In this document: in pieces, positions 7,885 to 17,303 of the stretch
Layout of the letters: each line of letters starts with the position of its first letter
How positions within the stretch are numbered: the first letter of the stretch is position 1
DNA from: DATDAW01 sp036524675
Lineage (GTDB): Bacteria > Verrucomicrobiota > Verrucomicrobiia > Chthoniobacterales > DASVRZ01
Direction: 5' to 3'
NCBI GenBank assembly: GCA_036524675.1
Contig: DATDBU010000181.1
Span: 40,040-104,039, forward strand
DNA length: 64,000 nt
The notes under the pieces: generated by a model
What the model saw: only the letters and a program-made list of their open reading frames with translations
The model's database searches: none
Told to the model about the DNA's origin: nothing
Made by a program: the position numbers and the translations under genes

Positions 7885-10047
7885 ATGGCCGAAGACCCTC
7901 TTGCTATCGCCAATCCGGCTCTCGACGAGTTTGAACGCTATTACGCCGAGAAGCTGTGGGAATGGATTCCGCCGATCTACCGGCACGAAGACGGGCTGGC
8001 GGAGGAGCCGCACGTCCTGCGCGCTCTTGTGGAAATCCTCGCCTGCCAGGCGGCAGTCTCCCGGCGCAGCACCGACCGTCTCTGGGAGGATGCATTCATT
8101 CACACATGCGACGATTGGGCGGTCCCCTACATCGGTGCGTTGCTCGGTACCCGGCTGGTCGGGAATCTGAATCGTCGAGGACGCCGTGTGGACGTTGCGA
8201 AGACGCTTTTCTATCGGAGGCGAAAAGGAACCCCGGTGGTCATGGAGGCGCTCATCCAGGACATCACCGGCTGGGAAGGCGCAGTGGTGGAAAGCTTCAA
8301 GCGGCTCGCGCGAACGCGGCACCGGCTGGATCCGGAGCCCGACCCGCTTGCCGGCCCGATCACGGGCACGCCGCCCGGCGGCACCGCCGAGTTCCGCGCA
8401 GCCAGAATCAGTGACATCATTGACGGCCCGTTCGATGATCTCGCCCACACACCGGACTTCCGCCGGCTGCAGGGTTTCAAGGGCCGATACAACATTCCCA
8501 AACTCAATTTCCATCTCTACCGCCTGCGCGTCTTCGAGGTGAATCTGGCGACACCTTTCGACTTCGGCGCCGAGCGGTTTTCGATCGATCCTTCGGGACG
8601 CGACATCCCGCTCTTCCGCCCGAGCCGGCGCGGGCCAGAGGTGGATTGGACGCCCGTGGAAGAATGGCAATTACCCGCAGCGATTCCATGCCGACTTTTC
8701 AACGCGCAGACGGCGCATCTCGTACCGGATGCGCTCGCCGTCACTATCGGTGCGACGCCGCAAGATCCGCCACTCGACGAAACCGAGCTGCATGCGGGCG
8801 ATCTTTCGACCTGGACGCTGCCTCCCGGCCTTCCATTCACCGCCATCGTCGACCCGCACACTGGACGGCTCATGCTGGTGAATCCTTTGGCCGGCAACGA
8901 CCAGCTTTACGTCCCACGTTATCACTACGGCTTCTCTGCCGATCTCGGCGCCGGCAGCTACGATCGGTCAGCAAGCGTTCGCACAGAAGCGGTGACGCTT
9001 TTCCCCAACGGCGGCAACTCGCCAGGCCCGGTGACCGGCTTCGCCCTGCCCACCAACGGCACACACAGCTTCGCTAACAGCAAAACCTATCGTCCGGACA
9101 CGCCGCCCGGAAACCGGCTCTCGGACATCGAAGATCTTTGGATCCAGGCCGACGACCGTGAGCGACCCTACATCACGCTCGTCCCCGAAAACAACGAGCG
9201 GGAGTGGATCTTTGAGGCTGCACCCAAAGCGAACGACGACGACGTGCGTTGCCTTACGCTCGACGGTCTCTGGATCGGCGTGAATCCCGACGGGATCCCC
9301 GATGAAGTCCTTGTGGATCCCGACGACGCCTGCACGCCGGTCGAAGCAGTGCTCGCTATTGAAGGCGAGTTCGACCGAGTAATCATTCGGCATTGCACAC
9401 TTGACCCTGGCGGAGAACGGGCGCGGCTTGTCGCGGGCACATGCACGCCGATCGCATCCGTGGCGCTCGAAATTCGCGGGCAGGTTCAGGAGCTGCTAAT
9501 CGAATCTTCCATCGTTGGCGCGATCCGCGAAGTAACCGCCGACACCGACCCGTGCTCGGTCGGGAGCATCGTCATCCGGGATTCCATCGTGCAAAACCTG
9601 CTCCCGAATACGCCCGCCATCGCAACGCGCATGGGCCGCGTGCACCTCCAGCGAGTCACGGTTTTCGGCGACGTCGCGGTGAATCGACTCGACGCCAGCG
9701 AAGCCCTCATCCCCGGACTCGTGCGTGTGCTCGACAATCAGCACGGCTGCTTCCGCTTCAGCGCGACGGATCAGCACCCTAACCGCCGGTTGCCGCGCCA
9801 GTTCGAGTCTCACCTCTTCGCGCCATCCATCGCGCGTCACGTCTTCGTCTCGCGACGCTTCGGCGATCCGGCGTTCGCCCAGCTTAGCAAAACCGCGCCG
9901 GAGACCATCGTAACCGGCGCGGAGAACGGCTCCGAGATCGGGGTTTTCAGCCAGCTGCTGAATCCGATCAAACGCCGCGACCTCGAGCGCAAGGTCATCG
10001 AGTTCATGCCGTTCGGGCTCATCCCGCAGTTCATTTTCGAAACATAA
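7885..10047 (+). CDS. gpI-like phage tail protein with beta-helix extension
   Basis: This 720-residue protein starts at ATG 7885, two bases after the preceding stop. The longer upstream frame overlaps the baseplate gene and is rejected. Residues about 1-130 match P2 gpI-like tail proteins (IPPIYRHEDG, CDDWAVPYIGALLGTRL, RRVDVAKTLFYRRRKGTPV), which connect baseplate to fibres. The middle is unassigned. Residues about 490-600 have repeating short beta rungs (DRVIIRHCTLDPGG, VQELLIESSIVGAI, GSIVIRDSIVQNLL) like a right-handed beta-helix. The C-terminus has KRRDLERKVIEFMPFGLIP. I infer a baseplate-periphery protein that carries or contacts the large beta-helix protein encoded next. Confidence 0.82.
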   Translation: MAEDPLAIANPALDEFERYYAEKLWEWIPPIYRHEDGLAEEPHVLRALVEILACQAAVSRRSTDRLWEDAFIHTCDDWAVPYIGALLGTRLVGNLNRRGRRVDVAKTLFYRRRKGTPVVMEALIQDITGWEGAVVESFKRLARTRHRLDPEPDPLAGPITGTPPGGTAEFRAARISDIIDGPFDDLAHTPDFRRLQGFKGRYNIPKLNFHLYRLRVFEVNLATPFDFGAERFSIDPSGRDIPLFRPSRRGPEVDWTPVEEWQLPAAIPCRLFNAQTAHLVPDALAVTIGATPQDPPLDETELHAGDLSTWTLPPGLPFTAIVDPHTGRLMLVNPLAGNDQLYVPRYHYGFSADLGAGSYDRSASVRTEAVTLFPNGGNSPGPVTGFALPTNGTHSFANSKTYRPDTPPGNRLSDIEDLWIQADDRERPYITLVPENNEREWIFEAAPKANDDDVRCLTLDGLWIGVNPDGIPDEVLVDPDDACTPVEAVLAIEGEFDRVIIRHCTLDPGGERARLVAGTCTPIASVALEIRGQVQELLIESSIVGAIREVTADTDPCSVGSIVIRDSIVQNLLPNTPAIATRMGRVHLQRVTVFGDVAVNRLDASEALIPGLVRVLDNQHGCFRFSATDQHPNRRLPRQFESHLFAPSIARHVFVSRRFGDPAFAQLSKTAPETIVTGAENGSEIGVFSQLLNPIKRRDLERKVIEFMPFGLIPQFIFET

Positions 10048-10064
10048 CCGCCGAGGAATTTACC

Positions 10065-13000
10065 ATGGCTACCCCCGACATTTCCCGTCAGCTTTTCCAG
10101 CCCGAGAAGCGTTACATTGGCACCTTCATGCAGCAGGGCCGCGTTGTCACCGACGAGGACTTGAATGCGCACCGCCGCCTCGACGCCGAGGACGAGCGCC
10201 TCACCTTCCGCGACATCATTTGCTCGAAGGGTAGTCCGAATCACGGATTCCGCATCGGCGCGCCGACACCGGTGGATGTGGGTCTCGACCGCAGCGCTTA
10301 CGATTTCACTATCGCGGACGGCAGCTTCTACATCGGCGGGCTGCGCTTTGAAGCTTTGCCCGGCCAGCCTGAGACTTACCTGACGCAACGCGACTGGCTG
10401 CAAATCGACATCGATCCCGCCGCCCTGCCGTTCATTCCGAGCGTGGCGGATCTCACCGATCCAAACGGCGGCACATTCGATCGCTTCGACCTCGTCTATT
10501 TGCGCGGCTGGGAGCAGTGCGTCAGCGCGGTCGAGGATCGCGAATTGCTCGAATACGCACTCGGCGGGCCGGATACCTCTGTCTTTCAGCGGCGGCAGCG
10601 ACGGATTGAAGTTCTTCCCGGTGTTGCCGACGACTGCGCCACCGCATTCGAAGAACTAATCGACCACCTCACCGATCCGCTGCCGGGCGATACGTCGGGC
10701 GTCCCCCATCCGTTCGACGACGAAAGCTGCGAACTGCTCTCGAAGGCTCGCCTCACCGTCGGCTTCACGGGTGGACCGCCGAGCGACGACCTTTGCCAGC
10801 CGCCGGTGCTCGGCGGATATCTCGGCGCGGAGAATCAGGCGATCCGCGTGCAGCTCACGGCGACGGACCGGTTCATCTGGGGCTACGACAACGCCGCGCC
10901 GCTCTACCGGGTGCAGGTCGTCGAGGAGGAAGGGCTCGATGTGATCCGCTTTCTCACGCTGCCGCGAGATGAGTTCGCACAGCCAATCGCCGGGCAGGCG
11001 GTCGAGATTTTACCGTGGGGCGCGCTCTTGCCAAATCTGGAAAAGACCGCGGAATGGCAGGGACACCTGACGACTGTAGCCACAGGCTTCGACCCGGACA
11101 CGGGACGTATCACCATCGAAACGCCAATCCCGGCAGCGTGGCTCGCCTGGTTGAACGATCCAGCGCATGCAGGCTTCTTGAACGACCGGGACGAACCTGC
11201 GGCTCAACGCTACTTTTATCTCCGCCTCTGGACCGGCGGCTCCGGCGACGCCGCTCAACCCGATCACACGTTTGTCCCAGGCACTGCGGTGCCGCTCGCG
11301 GGCACCGGCCTCGAAGTGACCTTCAGCGACTTCGGCCTGCCCGGCTCGTATTGGGTGATCGCCGCGCGGCCCAATACACCGGACGAAGTCGTGCCGTGGA
11401 TCTTGACCGATGAGGTGCCCCCGTTTGGTCCGCGGCAGTTTATCGCTTCACTGGCGCTGATCCGCTGGAGCGTCGATCCGGTCGATAACTCCGTGGTCGG
11501 ATCCGTCGTCGAGTGCCGCGCGCGGTTCCGCCCGCTCTGCCAGCTGAAAGGCTGTTGTACCATCATCGTTGGCGACGGTTCGGCGAGTCACGGAGAGTTC
11601 ACATCTATCCAGGACGCAGTCGAAGCCCTGCCGCCAGCCGGAGGCGAAATCTGTGTCCTGCGCGGGCGCTACGAGCGGCATGTCCGGATTGTGAACCGCT
11701 CCAATATCAGGATTCGCGGCTGCGGGCGCGACACACTCCTGGTCGCACAGGATGGGACGCCGGTGATCGAGATCCTGGATTCGCAGCGAATCGAGATCAC
11801 CGCGCTGGCCATCGAAGCACCCGCGGCCCCGGCGATTCGTTGTCACACAGTCAGCCTCGATGCGACGGTTGAGCACATCGTGCTGACGTCGCTGCATATC
11901 CTTTCTCGGGATCGCAATTCCGTGGCCGTGCTCCGCGGACGATTTGTCACGTTTGCCTGCAACGACGTGCGCGTGCTGGCGCTGACTGCGCCTCTGCCCG
12001 GCCAAGGAACACTCGGGCGCGAATCCGCAGTCTTCCTCCATGGCCAGGACTTGCTAATTGAGCGCAACAGCATCCTCGGTGAAGGCGAACAAGCTGCACA
12101 GCGCAGTTACGGCGGGCTCCACATCGGCGGCGGCTCGGAGCGCGTTGAGATTCGGCGCAACCTCATCCGGGGCGGGAACAACAACGGCATTACGCTCGGT
12201 CACACGATCCTCCGCCGCGTGCAGAATCCCAACCCCGCGGACGACTTCACGATCGACGTGAACTCGCCAGGCGGGTTCCACATTTTCATCGATGAACATG
12301 GCTGCGTTGTCATCGACCCCTTTCCCCCATTCGAGCCGCCGGACGGCGAAGATGTCGTGCTGGAAGCAGGTCCCGCGCTGCGCGAAGTGCGGATCGTGGA
12401 CAATCGCATCGAGGAGATGGGCCGGAGCGGGATCACGGTCGATCGCTTTTTCGACATGGAAACCAGCCCCGACTTCATCACGGTCGAGGATCTGCTCATC
12501 GAGGAGAACCGGATCACGGGGTGCATGCGACTTGAGGTCGGCACGATTCCGTTTCCGCTGCGCGACGTGGTCGGCTTCGGAGGCGTGGCCCTGGCGGATG
12601 TCGAGTATCTCGTGATGCGCGAAAATCTGATCGCAAACAATGGCCGTTCGAGTCTCGATCCGGTCTGCGGCGTCTTTGTTCTGCATGGCGCCGGGATCGC
12701 GATCGACGGCAATCGCATCCTGCACAACAGCCTTCCGGCCGCGGACGACGACCAACGACCGCGCGCCGGACGCCGCGGTGGCATCGTACTCGCCTTCGCC
12801 CGCGCCCGCGCAGTCGAGCAACTCTCGGTCGAACTCTTCGGCGGCGACTTCACGGGACTCCGGCAGGACGGCGTCCCAGCCGCGCGCGTGCATGACAATG
12901 TCGTCGTCGCCTTCCAGGGGCGCGCGCTGGAGATCCTTGCGCTCGGCCCGGTCTCCGTGGAAAGCAACCAGTTCACCGCCAAAGGCAGCGCCTTCATTCG

Positions 13001-15152
13001 CCAGGTGCCGTTGCCGGGAACCACGGTGCCGGGAACGACGACTACGACGAACACCTTCGGTTCCGTCTCGCAAGCGGCGAGGGTGCCGCTCAAAAACCGC
13101 GCCGCCACGAGCAACCCGTTCCTCGCGTTTCTCGACGCACTCGGAGGATCGGCGGTTTGGATTTTCAACCTCGGCGTCTCGAACGAAATCTACCTGCAAC
13201 TCTTCGGTCTCAGCGGCCTCTTCCTGCTCGACGATCTGCCGACTCCGGAGGCCGCCGGAAACGTGGACGACCCGCGGTTTTTCATCGGGGGAAATGTGCT
13301 CTTTAACGACAACCAAGTCGTGCTCGACGCGCTCGGGCCGGTGGTAACGTTAAGTGTCAGCTCCGTGTTTCTAGGCAGCCTCGACGACGTCTCGATGAAC
13401 GCGAACCAGTGTGACTGCGATCTAGCGCTCGATTTCGTTTTTACCGACGCGCTGACGTTTGGGTGGTCGCAACGCATGGCGGACAACCGCTTCAAGGAAG
13501 GAGTCCTCAACGCGCTGTTCTCGGGCATTTCGCTGGCGCTCATGAATACCACTACCGATAACCAGGGCACGCACTGCTTCTTCCCGGTCGGAACGGAGTC
13601 GGTTTCTTACATCGCAGGCAACCGTAGCCTCGTGCAGCTGAACTCCGACGACCGCTGTCCGCGTAATGATCTCAACGAGGGTTTCACTGACGACGAACTG
13701 GACTTCGAAATCGCCCAGACTCTCCCCGCTGCCGACCGCCTGCGATTGGTCGCGCTCGATCGCACAACGTCGCTGGCTGCGGCGAAAACGCGCAACCTCC
13801 AACGCGAGCTGCGCATCGTGCAGGCGCTGCACCCCGACGACACCGATCGCATTACACAAGCGGAGCGCCGTGTCGAGTTGCAGCAGACTTTCGCGATTCA
13901 GGCGACCGCCGAAATCCAACGCGGAGAAGTCTCGGCGCCGCTTCGAAATCCCGCGGCGCTTGTTCTCTACGGGCGGATTGCGGGTCGCGACCACCTTGGA
14001 AAACCGGGCCTCATTGTCAGCGCGACCGGCAACGAAGGCCGCGCGGTCGCCTTCACCTGCACCGACGAAAATGGCAATTTCCGGCTCGATGTGCCCGCAA
14101 GCCAAATCAGCAACGGATCCCGGCCGGTCGTCACGCTGCTCGTCAGCGATTCACAGCAGGCAATCCTGTATCGCGGCACCGAAGTCTTTCCAGTGGAGGG
14201 CAACAAAGTCATCTACCGCGAGATCGTTCTTGGAGACGAACCCGGCAAGCCGACGCCCCAACCGCCTCCGCCGGTGCCGGAACAAATGATCGTGCCCGAG
14301 GTGGTCGGATTTAACCGTTCCTCCGCGATCGCGCTGCTGAAACGCACCGGGCTCCTCGCGGAGGAACAATCCATGCAGGTCGAGGCTGACAAAGTGGGTC
14401 TTGTCGTGGAACAGGATCCTAAAGCCGGAACATCGGCGGAAGCCGGCTCGGTGGTCACGATCACCGTCGGCATCGCCTCCGAAAGCGTCGCCGTTCCTGA
14501 TGTGGTGGGCATCGCCTTCGCCGAGGCGACAGCATCCCTCAAACGCGCCCAGCTTCGCCTCGGCGCCGTCGAGCCGCCCAATCCCGGCAACGACGGCGTC
14601 GTTCTCGACCAGTCACCGAAGGCGGGCACGCAAGTGGCACGCAGTTCATTCGTGGACCTGAAAGTGCGGCCGCCCGTAACCGAGCCGCCAACTGTCGAAG
14701 TCCCTGACCTCGCTCGCCTGACTCTCGATGAGGCCAGCGAGAAACTTGAAGCGCAAAAGTTGAAGCTCGGCTCGGTCACAGCCAAGCCAACGACCGACAA
14801 TCAGATCGGCCTTGTCCTCAGCCAAAATCCGAAAGCAGGGGAAAAGGTGGCACCCGGGAGTCAGGTCGATATCGTGATCGGCGAAAAAGAGGCCGGAAGT
14901 GCGGGTCCGACACGAACGGCCGCCGAAGCGATCAAACGCGCCGCCCGTGAACCGGATTTCGAGAAGGTCGGAGCCACCGAAGCGAAGCTGTTGCGAATCG
15001 CTGAGGACCAGAACCTGCAAAGCGAGGACGACCTGCGAAAAATCGCCGAAACCGACGAAGACGCCGAAGTGCGGGACCGCTTCAAACTGCGCAACATCGA
15101 CCAGTCCCGCGCCCTCAAAGAAATCCTGCTCCGCGTGATCAAGCGTCGTTAA
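10065..15152 (+). CDS. Giant tail/fibre protein: DUF6519-like, beta-helix, three PASTA repeats
   Basis: This 1695-residue protein has a GAGGAA ribosome site near 10053. Residues about 1-90 resemble the N-terminus of DUF6519-type tail proteins (RQLFQPEKRYIGTFMQQGRV). From about 496 it shows many right-handed beta-helix rungs (VRIVNRSNIRIRGCGRDTLL, VEIRRNLIRGGNNNGITL). At about 1295-1390 it has a transthyretin/carboxypeptidase-regulatory-like fold (TDENGNFRLDVPAS). At about 1406-1617 it has three PASTA repeats with VPDVVG-type openings and (N/D)PKAG turns. The last 80 residues are charged and helical, ending in FKLRNIDQSRALKEILLRVI. Beta-helix stalks are common in tail fibres and PASTA modules bind peptidoglycan or muropeptides, so a cell-wall-recognising or anchoring fibre is inferred. 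Its C-terminus recurs at 16921-17010. Confidence 0.8.
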   Translation: MATPDISRQLFQPEKRYIGTFMQQGRVVTDEDLNAHRRLDAEDERLTFRDIICSKGSPNHGFRIGAPTPVDVGLDRSAYDFTIADGSFYIGGLRFEALPGQPETYLTQRDWLQIDIDPAALPFIPSVADLTDPNGGTFDRFDLVYLRGWEQCVSAVEDRELLEYALGGPDTSVFQRRQRRIEVLPGVADDCATAFEELIDHLTDPLPGDTSGVPHPFDDESCELLSKARLTVGFTGGPPSDDLCQPPVLGGYLGAENQAIRVQLTATDRFIWGYDNAAPLYRVQVVEEEGLDVIRFLTLPRDEFAQPIAGQAVEILPWGALLPNLEKTAEWQGHLTTVATGFDPDTGRITIETPIPAAWLAWLNDPAHAGFLNDRDEPAAQRYFYLRLWTGGSGDAAQPDHTFVPGTAVPLAGTGLEVTFSDFGLPGSYWVIAARPNTPDEVVPWILTDEVPPFGPRQFIASLALIRWSVDPVDNSVVGSVVECRARFRPLCQLKGCCTIIVGDGSASHGEFTSIQDAVEALPPAGGEICVLRGRYERHVRIVNRSNIRIRGCGRDTLLVAQDGTPVIEILDSQRIEITALAIEAPAAPAIRCHTVSLDATVEHIVLTSLHILSRDRNSVAVLRGRFVTFACNDVRVLALTAPLPGQGTLGRESAVFLHGQDLLIERNSILGEGEQAAQRSYGGLHIGGGSERVEIRRNLIRGGNNNGITLGHTILRRVQNPNPADDFTIDVNSPGGFHIFIDEHGCVVIDPFPPFEPPDGEDVVLEAGPALREVRIVDNRIEEMGRSGITVDRFFDMETSPDFITVEDLLIEENRITGCMRLEVGTIPFPLRDVVGFGGVALADVEYLVMRENLIANNGRSSLDPVCGVFVLHGAGIAIDGNRILHNSLPAADDDQRPRAGRRGGIVLAFARARAVEQLSVELFGGDFTGLRQDGVPAARVHDNVVVAFQGRALEILALGPVSVESNQFTAKGSAFIRQVPLPGTTVPGTTTTTNTFGSVSQAARVPLKNRAATSNPFLAFLDALGGSAVWIFNLGVSNEIYLQLFGLSGLFLLDDLPTPEAAGNVDDPRFFIGGNVLFNDNQVVLDALGPVVTLSVSSVFLGSLDDVSMNANQCDCDLALDFVFTDALTFGWSQRMADNRFKEGVLNALFSGISLALMNTTTDNQGTHCFFPVGTESVSYIAGNRSLVQLNSDDRCPRNDLNEGFTDDELDFEIAQTLPAADRLRLVALDRTTSLAAAKTRNLQRELRIVQALHPDDTDRITQAERRVELQQTFAIQATAEIQRGEVSAPLRNPAALVLYGRIAGRDHLGKPGLIVSATGNEGRAVAFTCTDENGNFRLDVPASQISNGSRPVVTLLVSDSQQAILYRGTEVFPVEGNKVIYREIVLGDEPGKPTPQPPPPVPEQMIVPEVVGFNRSSAIALLKRTGLLAEEQSMQVEADKVGLVVEQDPKAGTSAEAGSVVTITVGIASESVAVPDVVGIAFAEATASLKRAQLRLGAVEPPNPGNDGVVLDQSPKAGTQVARSSFVDLKVRPPVTEPPTVEVPDLARLTLDEASEKLEAQKLKLGSVTAKPTTDNQIGLVLSQNPKAGEKVAPGSQVDIVIGEKEAGSAGPTRTAAEAIKRAAREPDFEKVGATEAKLLRIAEDQNLQSEDDLRKIAETDEDAEVRDRFKLRNIDQSRALKEILLRVIKRR

Positions 15153-15232
15153 AGCGCTCCTAGAATGGGCCGAAACGGCACGGCTCACTGATTGACAGTA
15201 CGCGCATTTGGAAGCCGGATCGGTAACATCAA

Positions 15233-16921
15233 ATGAACCTTTCATTGTCACGACGACGTCGTCTGGGCGAAGCCGCACCCCGTCTGCACCATCGAAAAGT
15301 GCTGCCGCATGGGCTGCGCGCCGCCCCGTCGCTCACAGTAGCCACCTTGCATCCAGTCGTGCAGGCCAGGCTGAAAATCGGCGAGCCAAATGACCGATAC
15401 GAGCAGGAGGCGGATCGGGTGGCTGATCACGTCATGCGGGTCGCCGATAGCGAGGTCGTGGGAGTGGCACCCCCACAATTACCGATGGAGAACGCGGCTC
15501 TTTCGATTCAACGGATGTGCTCTGAATGTGCAGCAGAACAGGAGAGATTGCAGCGCAAGTTAATTCCCGATGCTACTAACCCTTTGCAGATCTCCCCCTT
15601 AAAGAAGCCTATCACTGCACAGTTCTCTTGCTATAACCCAACCGCCAAAATCCAGCATCTTTGTCCTGACTGTGAACAGCAGGTACAGAGGCAACCAGTA
15701 GAAGAGGAAGAGGAGGAGGAGATGGTTCATAGGAAGACAATCTCCCCTTCCTCTCCCGCTGGACAACAAGGGCAAGAGACAACACAAAGCCCCATCCCAT
15801 CGATCGTCCACGAAGTCCTTCATTTCCCTGGCGAGCCTCTGGACTCTAATACTCGCACTTTCATGGAGTCTCGCTTTGGCCATGGCTTCAGCCAAGTGCG
15901 CGTGCATACGGATGCGAAAGCGGTAGAGTCGGCGCGCGACGTGAATGCCCATGCCTACACCGTGGGACACAACGTCGTGTTTGGCGGGGGCCGGTTCGAG
16001 CCAGAGACATATGTAGGAAAACATCTCATCGCCCATGAGCTAACACATGTTATTCAACAAAGTAGCGCCGGCAACCAGGTTCAGTGTGAAGATGCTGCCG
16101 GGGGGTGTGCCGATGGGCTAACACCCATAGATACTGGAATGCTAGCAGAAGCACGGGTGGCGCAACACGAGGAGGTCAAGATGAATTGGCTGCCTCATCC
16201 TGAAATACCGCGAGCTGATAAAGGTAAAGATCGCAAGTATGTTGGGACTCTTTGCCCTCGAGAGGATGAGAATCGAACTTACGGCACACCTGATCTATAT
16301 CACTACGAAAAGCCTTATTTTTTCATGGCCGAGATCAAACCCAGCAATCAATCGAATGAGGCAGAGGAAGACTATCAGCATTATGCCCGACGTATTAATG
16401 AGATGGTGAACCGCTTCCGGCCCAGAGGGATTTGCCCGGAGGAACCGGTGACAGCGAGGGACAAAGTGTTTAATTCAACTTTCCTTAAAAGCGATTTGGG
16501 CAATGACTATGATATATCACCATTCCCGGCTCCAGCCAGACTGGTCCCTGATCGCGACGTTAATGTGGGAAACTTCCCTGATGCTTCGTCTAACAAACAG
16601 TTGTTTTTTCGCAATCTCACTAATGGCGGGGTGATTTATTGGTGTGAGAAGCGAGAACCTTCCGGCGGAGAACCAGCACCAGCGACTGGGACTTCCCCAA
16701 CAAAAGAAGGGTGTCCTAATCCGCTACCTCCACACATCAAAGTCAAAGAGATAAATGAAGACAGCCATTTTTGCTTTTACGTACTGGAAAGCAAAATAAG
16801 CATGGATGATTTTAATGCTGACGTCACGCTCAAACAGTTAGCCACAGATAAGGGTTGTATCCCATCCGGAATAGGGGAGAATGGAGAATTTCCTATGATT
16901 AGATGTAACAAAGAGCGATGA
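15233..16921 (+). CDS. eCIS-core (DUF4157) effector 1 with PD-(D/E)xK-like C-terminal domain
   Basis: This is a 562-residue protein. Leader: HPVVQARLKIGEPNDRYEQE at about 43-62. Then two CxxC pairs (MCSECA, LCPDCE), each next to an IQR/LQR/VQR motif, and an acidic run near 157-164. The eCIS-core domain spans about 190-285 with MESRFGHGFSQVRVHTDA and HELTH at 268-272, the HExxH zincin-like signature. The unique C-terminal half has P353-D354 and E367-I368-K369 in GTPDLYHY...FFMAEIKP, the spacing of PD-(D/E)xK nucleases. That half is visibly richer in A+T than its neighbours, suggesting an imported toxin domain. DUF4157 proteins are known companions and candidate cargo of eCIS. Nuclease activity is inferred from the motif only. 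Confidence 0.8.
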   Translation: MNLSLSRRRRLGEAAPRLHHRKVLPHGLRAAPSLTVATLHPVVQARLKIGEPNDRYEQEADRVADHVMRVADSEVVGVAPPQLPMENAALSIQRMCSECAAEQERLQRKLIPDATNPLQISPLKKPITAQFSCYNPTAKIQHLCPDCEQQVQRQPVEEEEEEEMVHRKTISPSSPAGQQGQETTQSPIPSIVHEVLHFPGEPLDSNTRTFMESRFGHGFSQVRVHTDAKAVESARDVNAHAYTVGHNVVFGGGRFEPETYVGKHLIAHELTHVIQQSSAGNQVQCEDAAGGCADGLTPIDTGMLAEARVAQHEEVKMNWLPHPEIPRADKGKDRKYVGTLCPREDENRTYGTPDLYHYEKPYFFMAEIKPSNQSNEAEEDYQHYARRINEMVNRFRPRGICPEEPVTARDKVFNSTFLKSDLGNDYDISPFPAPARLVPDRDVNVGNFPDASSNKQLFFRNLTNGGVIYWCEKREPSGGEPAPATGTSPTKEGCPNPLPPHIKVKEINEDSHFCFYVLESKISMDDFNADVTLKQLATDKGCIPSGIGENGEFPMIRCNKER

Positions 16922-17010
16922 TGGCACGGAACAAGGTGTTCAAACTGCGCAACATTGACCAAGCCCGTGCCCTCAAGGAAATCCTGCTGCGCGTGATCAA
17001 GCACGGCTAG
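16921..17010 (+). CDS. 29-residue ORF duplicating the C-terminus of the giant tail protein
   Basis: The ATG at 16921 (or 16918) overlaps the effector 1 stop TGA 16919-16921, so translation could be coupled. The product ends FKLRNIDQARALKEILLRVI then KHG. The tail protein encoded at 10065-15152 ends FKLRNIDQSRALKEILLRVI then KRR. The DNA of the two ends is also nearly the same over about 75 bases. It may be a scar left by a duplication-insertion event, or a short functional tag. I cannot tell whether it is expressed. Confidence 0.55.
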   Translation: MARNKVFKLRNIDQARALKEILLRVIKHG

Positions 17011-17096
17011 GTCCAGGAGGGCTGTCGGCATGGCTTGTTTTAACAGGCTGCCACGGAGCAGCGAGCAGAGTCGTTGAGTGGAACATGCCGGAGTCA

Positions 17097-17246
17097 ATGA
17101 AGCTCGGGTTGAGTCAACATTGCGGCCCGCGCGAAGCCGCGCTGCGTTTGCATCGCCGGAAGGTGAAATCGCGTCGGCCCCGCGCCGAACCTGGTCGGTC
17201 AATGCATCTGAAAGCGAAATTGGAACGGGACACCTTTCGAGTTTAG
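17097..17246 (+). pseudogene. Decayed DUF4157-type effector leader (relic)
   Basis: A 49-residue frame begins MKLGLSQHCGPREAALRLHR, then RKVKSRRPRAEPG, HLKAKLERD and a stop. It lines up with the first 50 residues of the next gene (MKLAFTQRRGKREAAPRWRH, then RKVEAPGLRAAPS and QAKLKI) but lacks the SLTVATLHPVVQ part and everything after. I read it as the stump of a seventh leader whose effector body was lost or replaced. The stretch 17011-17303 otherwise holds nothing I can name. Confidence 0.5.
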
Positions 17247-17303
17247 TCCCATAGGACTATATTTAGCTCGCTCGCGACTTCACTTTCGCGCAGGCCTGAA
17301 TCA

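Noticed and set aside
12054..13316. 420-codon minus-strand frame inside the giant tail gene
   Set aside because: The plus-strand frame is continuous over 5 kb with clear beta-helix and PASTA features. The reverse frame is a shadow.
1..15152. Interpretation as an ordinary prophage
   Set aside because: Within the window there are no capsid, terminase, portal, integrase or lysis genes. Two large baseplate-assembly proteins plus DUF4157 genes fit an injection system better. Upstream sequence could still change this.
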